Below, one piece after another: positions 57,496 through 64,000 of a stretch of 64,000 bases of DNA. The notes beneath the pieces were generated by a model. It saw nothing but the letters and a program-made list of their open reading frames with translations. It did no database searches and had not been told where the DNA came from. The position numbers and the translations under genes are program-made. This DNA comes from Lawsonella clevelandensis (GTDB lineage: Bacteria > Actinomycetota > Actinomycetes > Mycobacteriales > Mycobacteriaceae). The stretch is from positions 1 to 64,000 of the forward strand of contig NZ_QFOZ01000012.1 in NCBI RefSeq assembly GCF_003241315.1. Direction: 5' to 3'. Position 1 is the stretch's first letter. Each line of letters opens with the position of its first letter.

Positions 57496-59124
57496 TTATT
57501 TCGCCTTTCGGCAGGGCACCGGATGGTCTTGTGGTGGCACAGGTTGTCCGGTGGCGTCATAAATGATGGGGGATTTGGGTGGGCAGACGGGGAGAAGCCC
57601 AGAGGCAATAGCGCGCGTAAGGTAGTTCCGGGCGTCCTCCTGCGAGTGGAAGATCTTGTCGGAGACAAGCTCGGTGCGGAGTGCCTGGGTGAAGGAGTCT
57701 AGGGTAAGGTGCTGGCAGTCAGCTGGTACGGCGTCTGTGTCGTAGATGGCGGACTCGCAGACAACGGAGTCGGGGCGGCCATTGAGTGGTGTGAACCAGG
57801 AATCCTTGAAGCCCTTGTAGATGAAGAGTTCATTCTTGTCATTGACGCCCACATAGTAGGTGTTGTTGTAGGCGTAGCCCACTACCCCAGCCACAATGGC
57901 AAGGCAGACAACGACCATACTGACAATAATGATGGCGAGTTTCTTCCCCTTCTTACTTTTTTTCCCCTTGCGCTTATTCTTCTTGCTCTTCTTGGATGCG
58001 CCTTTGGCATTGTCGCTTTCTACCGCGTTGGCGTCACTGTTTCCGCCAATACCGTTTTTGCCAATGCTGTCTGTGCTCATACTGTCCCCGTCAATGCGGA
58101 CGGGTTTAGCGCGGTGTGTCGTATCCCCATCGGTATGAGGAACAGCACCGGCAGCACCACTAGTACCCGCAGCACCACTAGTAGCAGCGCCATGAGAAAC
58201 AGTGCCCGAGGCACCGTATGCAGCTGTGCTCTGCGCATTGTGTGAGTCTGCCTGCGCGCCTGACGCGCCTGACGCACCTGCATTCTGTGCGGCAGCATCA
58301 CGGACAGCGGCAGCGCGAACGGCGGCAGAGTCAGTGCGGATACCGTCAGCGGGGATTTCTATCCCCTGCGCGGCGGCTCCCCCCAGGACGGGGTTGGTGG
58401 GGCCGTAATCTTCGTCGGTAATGTCCGCCACAATAAGGGTGACGTTATCGGGGCCGCCGGAGCGGAGCGCCAAATCAATAAGATGGTCTGCGCATTCCTG
58501 CGGAGTGCCCTGTGCCAGGGTGGAGGCAATAGTGTCGAAGCTGACGGGGTCGGAAAGACCGTCAGAACAAATAAGGTAGCGATCTCCTACTGCCACTTCC
58601 CGGATAGTGAGGTGTGGCCGGCATTCGTCACCCATCAGAGCATTCGTAATAAGGCTTCGCTTGGGGTGGACGGAGGCTTCCTCGGGGGTGATGCGCCCCT
58701 CGTCAACAAGATCCTGGACAAAAGAATCGTCGCGGGTAATCTGGTGCAGTTCACCATCGCGCAGCAGGTAGGCGCGCGAGTCCCCCACGGACGCCATTCC
58801 CATTTTGGCGCCGTCGAAGAGCATAGCCACCAAGGTGGTACCCATGCCGTCAAGATCGGGATTATCGCAAATAGCTTCCCGGATAAGGTCATTGCCGCTT
58901 TCAATATGGCGGCGCATATCCTCCAGAATGTCGTCCCCCGGCTGGTCATTATCCAGCGGGGAGATTGCGGAGATAACAAGCTGTGACGCTACTTCCCCCG
59001 CAGCATGCCCACCCATACCGTCTGCGAGCGCCAAAAGGCGAGGCCCGGCATACACCGAGTCTTCATTGTTTCCTCGCACAAGCCCCATGTCGGAGCGGGC
59101 GGCATAGTTGAGAATTAGCGTCAC
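57496..59124 (-). CDS. pstP: Ser/Thr protein phosphatase PstP (PP2C)
   Basis: A 542-residue membrane-anchored phosphatase that reverses PknA/PknB phosphorylation. The PP2C domain (about 5-235) has RSDMGLVRGNNEDS, LALADGMGGHAAGE, GDSRAYLLRDG, CSDGLSDPV and SGGPDNVTLIV with the metal-binding aspartates intact. An Ala/Gly/Ser-rich linker with degenerate repeats (GAATSGAAGTSGAAG type) and a basic KKSKKNKRKGKKSKKGKK cluster lead to one membrane helix (LAIIIVSMVVVCLAIVAGVV). About 110 external residues follow. The start overlaps the fhaB stop (ATGA). Confidence 0.96.
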   Translation of the reverse strand: MTLILNYAARSDMGLVRGNNEDSVYAGPRLLALADGMGGHAAGEVASQLVISAISPLDNDQPGDDILEDMRRHIESGNDLIREAICDNPDLDGMGTTLVAMLFDGAKMGMASVGDSRAYLLRDGELHQITRDDSFVQDLVDEGRITPEEASVHPKRSLITNALMGDECRPHLTIREVAVGDRYLICSDGLSDPVSFDTIASTLAQGTPQECADHLIDLALRSGGPDNVTLIVADITDEDYGPTNPVLGGAAAQGIEIPADGIRTDSAAVRAAAVRDAAAQNAGASGASGAQADSHNAQSTAAYGASGTVSHGAATSGAAGTSGAAGAVPHTDGDTTHRAKPVRIDGDSMSTDSIGKNGIGGNSDANAVESDNAKGASKKSKKNKRKGKKSKKGKKLAIIIVSMVVVCLAIVAGVVGYAYNNTYYVGVNDKNELFIYKGFKDSWFTPLNGRPDSVVCESAIYDTDAVPADCQHLTLDSFTQALRTELVSDKIFHSQEDARNYLTRAIASGLLPVCPPKSPIIYDATGQPVPPQDHPVPCRKAK

Positions 59125-59615
59125 GGGCGTAGCTCGATTACAGTCTTGCCCACCCGGATAGGGGTACCAAGTGGGACTTTTACGGACGTGGTTACGCGGT
59201 CATGGTCAAGGAAGGTTCCGTTCGTGGAGCCCAAATCCTCCAGGTACCAGTCGTCTCCGTTGGGGACGAAGCGGGCGTGGTGGCCGGAGGCGTAGTCGTC
59301 GTTGAGGACCAGAGTGGAGTCATCTGCGCGACCCAGCAGAATAGGCTGATTCCCCAGAGTAATGCGGGCGCCAGCGAGCGGCCCCTGCGTCACAATGAGA
59401 TACCTGGCTACCTTTGAGTTCCCGCCTTTTCCGGAATGCTTAAATGCGTTCTTGAACGAGTGTTTCTTCTTTTTCTTCGATTTCCGGGCGGACGTGGCCA
59501 AGTCGAATGAGGCGGCTAATGTGTCATTTTTCAGAGTGTGCAGAATGAGCCAAATGAAAAACCACAGGAGAAGGAGAAATCCAAAGCGCCCAATTTGGAG
59601 GACGAGTGGCTGCAT
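59121..59615 (-). CDS. fhaB: FHA-domain protein FhaB (FipA)
   Basis: A 164-residue protein. One N-terminal membrane helix (FGFLLLLWFFIWLILHTL) and a very basic stretch (KSKKKKKHSF) precede a C-terminal FHA domain (about 80-160). The FHA motifs are ILLGRADDSTLVL, SGHHARF and DLGSTNGTFLD. FHA domains bind phosphothreonine. In mycobacteria FhaB/FipA links phospho-signals to division. It is the next gene after fhaA, separated by 187 bp. Confidence 0.95.
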   Translation of the reverse strand: MQPLVLQIGRFGFLLLLWFFIWLILHTLKNDTLAASFDLATSARKSKKKKKHSFKNAFKHSGKGGNSKVARYLIVTQGPLAGARITLGNQPILLGRADDSTLVLNDDYASGHHARFVPNGDDWYLEDLGSTNGTFLDHDRVTTSVKVPLGTPIRVGKTVIELRP

Positions 59616-59802
59616 GTTTACTCCTTCCTGGATTTACACAGGGACAAAACCGATACTTCCCTACATTCTACGGTTTCCACCACAACGACGGCCACTAGCA
59701 GGAGCGACTATTCACGTGAAGTACGCCTCTTCAAGCGCGATCCTCGATAACAGTAACTTCCAGACGGCGACACCACTGCAGCAGCAACGAGTGTTAAGGG
59801 GA

Positions 59803-60651
59803 TTACTGAATCCTAATAAGGAAATGGGTATGGCCCATAATGATCTCATCATTATTAGACAGTTGCCACTGGGAAATACGGATCCCATTCACAGCCGTGC
59901 CGTTAGTAGAGTTGAGATCCGTGATGGTAGCGGTTACACCATCCCAGTCAATACGCGCATGGTGGCGCGACACACCAGTATCGGGGATACGAAAAACAAC
60001 GTCATCCCCGCGGCCTACCAGCGTTGCACCAGGGCTAAGAACACACAGCGTATTCCCTGATTCTTTATCAACGAGCATGGCGGTATGGGAGATCCCCGCA
60101 TTATTCTGTGCGCCGCTGCCGCCTCCACGGATACCATCGCTACCAGCACCGTTAGTGTTGCCAGTATCACCATGATTATTGCCGCCATTGTTGCCAAATG
60201 CGGTGGCGTTAGGGGAGATATTGCTGGCTGGACCAGTAGAACGCGTACTAATAAAACGTGGTAACTGGCGCGCATCCACCTTATCGTTGCATTCACTCAT
60301 CAGCCGGTACTGGCCATCGCGCAGATCATCAGACTCCGTGAACTCCACAACGACGTCACCAACCACACCCCAGTCCTGGTCATAAAGGTAGGAGTCGAGG
60401 TGACGGCTGACCACACGCGGGGAGGTAGCCTCATCATTCGCGAAACGCTGGGCGTCACCAGGGGAAAGAGTAACAATGAAATGATTGGGGGAGAGTAACT
60501 GCCCGTCGGGGAGTTCCTGCAACTTATCGCCAGACTCGCGACGGAGAGCATGCTCCACCTCAAGAGGGGTAAGAGCACCGCCGAAAACACGCGCGAAAGC
60601 ATCCGAGGTGGAGTTTTCCAGTGAACGCTCGAAGCGCTGCATAAAGCCCAT
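59803..60651 (-). CDS. fhaA: FHA-domain protein FhaA
   Basis: A 282-residue protein with the N-terminal FhaA domain (MGFMQRFERSLENSTSDAFA, family DUF3662, about 1-125) and a C-terminal FHA domain (about 195-280) with TLVGRGDDVVFRI, SRHHARI and DLNSTNGTAV. The Gly/Asn-rich linker (about 145-185) is much shorter than in M. tuberculosis FhaA (527 residues). FhaA binds phosphorylated MurJ in mycobacteria. In this organism MurJ lacks the pseudokinase domain that is the known docking site, so the partner may differ. It is the first gene of the operon and divergent from the oxidoreductase. Confidence 0.94.
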   Translation of the reverse strand: MGFMQRFERSLENSTSDAFARVFGGALTPLEVEHALRRESGDKLQELPDGQLLSPNHFIVTLSPGDAQRFANDEATSPRVVSRHLDSYLYDQDWGVVGDVVVEFTESDDLRDGQYRLMSECNDKVDARQLPRFISTRSTGPASNISPNATAFGNNGGNNHGDTGNTNGAGSDGIRGGGSGAQNNAGISHTAMLVDKESGNTLCVLSPGATLVGRGDDVVFRIPDTGVSRHHARIDWDGVTATITDLNSTNGTAVNGIRISQWQLSNNDEIIMGHTHFLIRIQ

Positions 60652-60819
60652 GGAGTGTTCGTCCCGCCCTTTCCTGTTTTCACGTTCTTACACACCAACA
60701 CACGCGCATAAGAAACTGCTTCGTAACGGTTACAGTGACAGCTACCTTGACAGCTACTCTGCCGGTTACTCTGCCGGCTACTTCACAGTTACGCCAATGG
60801 TTACGAGGAGTTCCCCACA

Positions 60820-62238
60820 ATGACCACACCTGAGTCTCGGGTACTGTCTACCCCAATACGATCCACCCTTATCGGCGCTGTATGCGCGGCAGCCATATGG
60901 ATCATTATGGGAGTACTCTGGTTCGCCCGCACCAGCTGGGACTCCTCCGCCACCTCCATAGGCGGATTCCTGGGCATCACCGCCCTCTACCTCTTCTCCC
61001 TCGGCTTCTACCTGAACATTGACTCCGCCGGCATCGACAAACGCTGGGGCGGCGTACGACACCGTCACACCATCCAAAAATGGATGGCCCTCGCCGGATT
61101 CATTGTCGCCGTCATCAGCCCCTGCCTTTCCGGCAAGGACATCAACGGCCCACAAGCAATGAACATTGTGGCCATTGTGAGCCTGGTCTTCATCGGCATC
61201 ACCGTCTTCATCACCCTCTGCATACAGCTCGCCACCGCCTGGCCCACCCTCCGCAAACTCCCCTTCCCCCTCTCCTGGATCGTTGACCCCCCCTACGACG
61301 TCTGGCGCGTTTTCCAAGACCTCCTTGGCGTGTGGGTAACCATCCTCTTCGCCTACGCCTACACAGCCTGCACACCACTATGCGACGACGCCGTCATGGC
61401 CCCCATCTTCAGCCTCCTTACCGTCTTCGGCGTCGTTTCCTGGATATATTCCTCCTTCCTGCAACGCTTCGTTTTCAAAGGCCGCCGCATGGTCATTACC
61501 GGCGTCCGCTCCCTCGCCTCCAAAACCGTCGAAATTACCCTCGAACCCACCGACGACAAGCCCGTTCGTAAAGGCCTCCCCGGACAATATGTGTGTCTCT
61601 CCGCGCCGGGCGTGGTGAATGGCCCACACCCCTTTATGGAAATATCGGCCCCGGGACGGGACATTTTGCAGATAGCGGTAAAAGTATCCGGCATTGATAC
61701 CCGCGTCCTCCGCGAAACCGTGGGTGTTGGTATGAAGGTGCATGTACGCGGGCCTTACGGCGACCTTGACCTCCGCCGCGCCACCCCACGCCAGGTGTGG
61801 ATTGCTGCCGGCATTGGCATTACCCCCTTTATCTCCTGGCTACGCGCTATTGATGCACTGATCGACGAGAAAATTCACCGCTCTGGGGTTCGTTCCTCAA
61901 AAATCCGTAAAGTGGCGTCACAGGAAGTTATGGAGCAACTGGGTATTCATAAAGTTGACCTGTGGTTCTTCCACCACGGTGAGCCCGCCTATGCGGAGGA
62001 ACTCTACTATTGGGAGAGCCGTTTCTCCTGGCTAGAGGTACATATTCGGGATACTACCCAAGTAGATCGCCAAACCGCCGCCGAAATTATTGAGGAAACC
62101 CCCGGGTTGGATCCTGCCAACCTGGACGGCGTTTCTGCAGTGCTGTGTGGACCGGCGGAGATGATGCGTGACTACAGCCAGAATCTGGATGAGTTGGGGG
62201 TATATCCCATCATTCGTGAAGATTTTTCATTCCGTTAG
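60820..62238 (+). CDS. Membrane flavin oxidoreductase, ferric-reductase-like, with degenerate heme sites
   Basis: A 472-residue protein. About six membrane helices (residues 15-215) are followed by an FAD-binding barrel (GQYVCLSAPG, HPFMEIS) and an NAD(P)-binding fold (AAGIGITPFISWL; C-terminal VLCGPAEMMRDYSQ). This is the plan of ferric reductase/NADPH oxidase-type proteins. However, only two histidines (81 and 83, in RHRH) occur in the membrane part, so the usual four heme ligands are not present. The helix that usually begins with HRLLG reads FQDLLG. The electron acceptor is unknown. A GAGGAG box precedes the ATG. It is divergent from fhaA. Confidence 0.85.
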   Translation: MTTPESRVLSTPIRSTLIGAVCAAAIWIIMGVLWFARTSWDSSATSIGGFLGITALYLFSLGFYLNIDSAGIDKRWGGVRHRHTIQKWMALAGFIVAVISPCLSGKDINGPQAMNIVAIVSLVFIGITVFITLCIQLATAWPTLRKLPFPLSWIVDPPYDVWRVFQDLLGVWVTILFAYAYTACTPLCDDAVMAPIFSLLTVFGVVSWIYSSFLQRFVFKGRRMVITGVRSLASKTVEITLEPTDDKPVRKGLPGQYVCLSAPGVVNGPHPFMEISAPGRDILQIAVKVSGIDTRVLRETVGVGMKVHVRGPYGDLDLRRATPRQVWIAAGIGITPFISWLRAIDALIDEKIHRSGVRSSKIRKVASQEVMEQLGIHKVDLWFFHHGEPAYAEELYYWESRFSWLEVHIRDTTQVDRQTAAEIIEETPGLDPANLDGVSAVLCGPAEMMRDYSQNLDELGVYPIIREDFSFR

Positions 62239-62267
62239 GCCGTGTGTTAACCTCAAAAAGTTACTCC

Positions 62268-62351
62268 GGGCGAGTGGCGGAATAGGCAGACGCGCTGGCT
62301 TCAGGTGCCAGTGACCGCAAGGTCGTGGGGGTTCAAGTCCCCCTTCGCCCA
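62268..62351 (+). tRNA. tRNA-Leu (CAG)
   Basis: An 84-nt class II tRNA. The acceptor GGGCGAG pairs TTCGCCC. The anticodon loop TTCAGGT gives CAG. A long variable arm and the T-loop TTCAAGT are present. CCA is not encoded in full. It follows the oxidoreductase by 29 bp and is followed by a strong terminator. Confidence 0.96.
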
Positions 62352-62360
62352 CAAAAAACT

Positions 62361-62392
62361 AAGCCGGAGGCCATCATGGCCTCCGGCTTTTT
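62361..62392 (+). terminator. Rho-independent terminator after tRNA-Leu
   Basis: A near-perfect hairpin with arms AAGCCGGAGGCCAT and ATGGCCTCCGGCTT and a 2-nt centre, running into TTTTT. It lies 10 bases after the tRNA. Confidence 0.93.
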
Positions 62393-62526
62393 CATGTCTT
62401 ATTCTCATGCTTAAACAGCACACTCGAACAGCGCGCTTAAGCAGCACACCCAAGTAGTTTGAAGGGGTGCCAGGCCCCTAGACCTGGCACCCCTAAACTT
62501 GGCACCCTTGCTGGCACCCTGTGCAG

Positions 62527-64000
62527 TTAGATGTTGATGGAGGGGTGCAGCTTCTCCATATTCCAGTTCCTGTCGCGGCGTGCTCCCAATGCCGTCAAAC
62601 AGATGTTGAGGGCGAGGAAGACGAAGAGCATGACAACTGCTTCTATCATGCGTCCATCGAAGTCGCCGTAAAGGGTTTGCCGGAACCCGTTGACGGCGTA
62701 ACTCATGGGTAAGATCGGGTGCAACCATTCCCACATGGAAGGTTCTGTTTCCACAGGATAGAGGCCACCCGAGGCCAGAATCTGAATCATCAACAATGCC
62801 ATTGTTGCGACACGTCCAGGCCCAGGCCCAAGGAGTGCCACCAACATTTGGTTCATTGCCATGAACACCAAGCCCACCAGCATGGTGAAGAACACCAGAC
62901 CAACCATGGTGTAGGGCTCCAGCGGGACAGAAGCATTCGTCACCAGCACAATAACTAGTGCCTGAATGAGGGCGATGATGGCGGCGGGGGTAAAGCCGTT
63001 GAGGGCAGCCCGCACCGGGTTAATTCCGCTGGCTACTGCCCGTGCATGTATTGGGCGTAGCAGCAGGAATGCGATAATGCCGCCAATGTAGAGGGCCAGG
63101 CAGAAGAAGAAGGGGGCCAGGCCACCACCGAATGTGCGCTCGCGGGAGTCACGCTGGTCGGAGAGCTGTACTGGTTCCGCCAGGGTTTTCGCAATGGATT
63201 TGCGGTGGTCTTCCGTCCAGGTGGGGATAGCTTTGGAGCCTTCCGCTAGTTTCGTGTGCAGTTCGTTAGCACCATTGGACAGGCGGGTGGATCCGTCATG
63301 TAGCTGGTTAACACCAGTGACAAGCTGGCCAGTGCCATTGTGGAGGGTGTGGAGACCCGTGGAGAGTTCATGGGCACCATTATTAAGCTGGTTAACGCCG
63401 TCCGTGAGCTTCGTGAGCTTGGCGGGCATCTTCCCATGGTCAAGGTCGGTGGCGGCCGCGTCAATCTCGTTCAGCTGCTTCATAAGCTTTGAGTGGGGGC
63501 CAGCACCCTCAGTATCTAGACGGGTTGCTAGTTTGTCGATTCTATCGGCTTCCGCCAAGACGGCAGGGTCGTGGCTTCTCCGCAGAATGGCCACGGTTTT
63601 CCGTAGTTCCTGCGACGTGGTGCCCTGTACTTCGGAGATCTTCTGGGCTTTCCGGTGGTAGTCGTGAACCTGCGACGTCATACCCGTCAACTTGCCGATG
63701 AAGGCATAGAGTTGGTCATGCATTTGTTGCGTGCCAGCTGCTAGTTTGTCGGAGCCGGCGGATAGGCGCCCAGCGCCGTCATCGAGTTTAGCGGAGGCCT
63801 CCTGCAGTTTGACGGTGCCGTCGTTTACCTGCACGGCACCATCGGCGAGCTGTTTAGCGCCCACTGTGGCTTTTGTAATGCCTTTACCGGCATCTTGTAT
63901 GGCTACAAGTACTTTATCAATTGCCTGCTGGCCAATTTCGGAGCTGACTGTCTCTAGGAAAACGCGCATGGCGTTTTGGCCGATAAGGCTAGCGAGCCAG
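62527..64000 (-). CDS. YhgE/Pip-family membrane protein (5' end beyond the window)
   Basis: The open frame continues past the right edge without a stop, so only the C-terminal 491 residues are seen. The visible first half is helical and repetitive, with units such as LDDGAGRLSAGSDKLAAGTQ and VNQLHDGSTRLSNGANELHT. These repeats are typical of the extracytoplasmic stalk of YhgE/Pip proteins. About five to six membrane helices follow (PFFFCLALYIGGIIAFLLL onward), ending in the ABC-2-like permease fold and a short tail. Relatives serve in phage adsorption and in type VII-like secretion. The role here is unknown. Confidence 0.85.
   Translation of the reverse strand, partial: WLASLIGQNAMRVFLETVSSEIGQQAIDKVLVAIQDAGKGITKATVGAKQLADGAVQVNDGTVKLQEASAKLDDGAGRLSAGSDKLAAGTQQMHDQLYAFIGKLTGMTSQVHDYHRKAQKISEVQGTTSQELRKTVAILRRSHDPAVLAEADRIDKLATRLDTEGAGPHSKLMKQLNEIDAAATDLDHGKMPAKLTKLTDGVNQLNNGAHELSTGLHTLHNGTGQLVTGVNQLHDGSTRLSNGANELHTKLAEGSKAIPTWTEDHRKSIAKTLAEPVQLSDQRDSRERTFGGGLAPFFFCLALYIGGIIAFLLLRPIHARAVASGINPVRAALNGFTPAAIIALIQALVIVLVTNASVPLEPYTMVGLVFFTMLVGLVFMAMNQMLVALLGPGPGRVATMALLMIQILASGGLYPVETEPSMWEWLHPILPMSYAVNGFRQTLYGDFDGRMIEAVVMLFVFLALNICLTALGARRDRNWNMEKLHPSINI

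Overview
The window is a chromosomal replication-origin region from an actinomycete of the order Mycobacteriales. Gene content and order follow the Mycobacterium/Corynebacterium origin: cca, NUDIX, murJ, sigM, trxB, trxA, cwlM, parB, parA, rsmG, jag, yidC, yidD, rnpA, rpmH, [oriC] dnaA, dnaN, recF, dciA, gyrB, gyrA, tRNA-Ile, tRNA-Ala, ppiA, bPH protein, crgA, Ser/Thr kinases, pbpA, rodA, pstP, fhaB, fhaA, tRNA-Leu. Base composition is moderate rather than strongly GC-rich, which fits a small-genome, host-associated member (a Lawsonella- or Corynebacterium-like organism). The species is a guess.

Layout. 1-3.9 kb: an accessory block with a type I restriction-modification locus (partial hsdS, hsdM) and a tyrosine integrase. 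4-16.9 kb: yqgE, cca, NUDIX, a secreted DUF6049-type protein, murJ, sigM (frameshifted), trxB, trxA, cwlM and a frameshifted acetyltransferase. 17.2-24 kb (minus strand): partition and membrane-insertion genes down to rpmH, with parS sites between parA and jag. 24-35 kb (plus strand): oriC and the dnaA-gyrA replication genes. 35.4-48 kb: two tRNAs, an AT-rich FRG-domain gene, ppiA, a rhomboid protease, a large exported hydrophobic protein of unknown function, crgA, a decayed nucleobase permease, an exported Lys-tailed protein, a frameshifted ornithine cyclodeaminase-like gene and pepC. 48-60.7 kb (minus strand): the cell-wall growth signalling operon, unusually with two consecutive PASTA kinases plus PknA. 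60.8-64 kb: a membrane oxidoreductase, tRNA-Leu and a partial YhgE/Pip protein.

How it works together. DnaA boxes and parS sites link replication initiation with ParAB segregation. MurJ, CwlM, CrgA, PknA/PknB, PstP, FhaA/FhaB, PbpA and RodA form the polar-growth peptidoglycan machinery and its phospho-signalling.

Most notable: (1) five genes, including a PASTA kinase and sigM, are each broken by what looks like one missing base, usually in a short homopolymer, and each repair restores family-typical sequence; a sixth gene (permease) carries two internal deletions. (2) The tandem PASTA kinases. (3) A MurJ whose usual pseudokinase domain is replaced by a low-complexity linker. (4) Extra DnaA-box clusters about 4-6 kb and 15 kb from oriC. 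(5) A hairpin over the ribosome-binding site of the integrase next to hsdM/hsdS. (6) Degenerate short tandem repeats at many protein ends and in many intergenic gaps.
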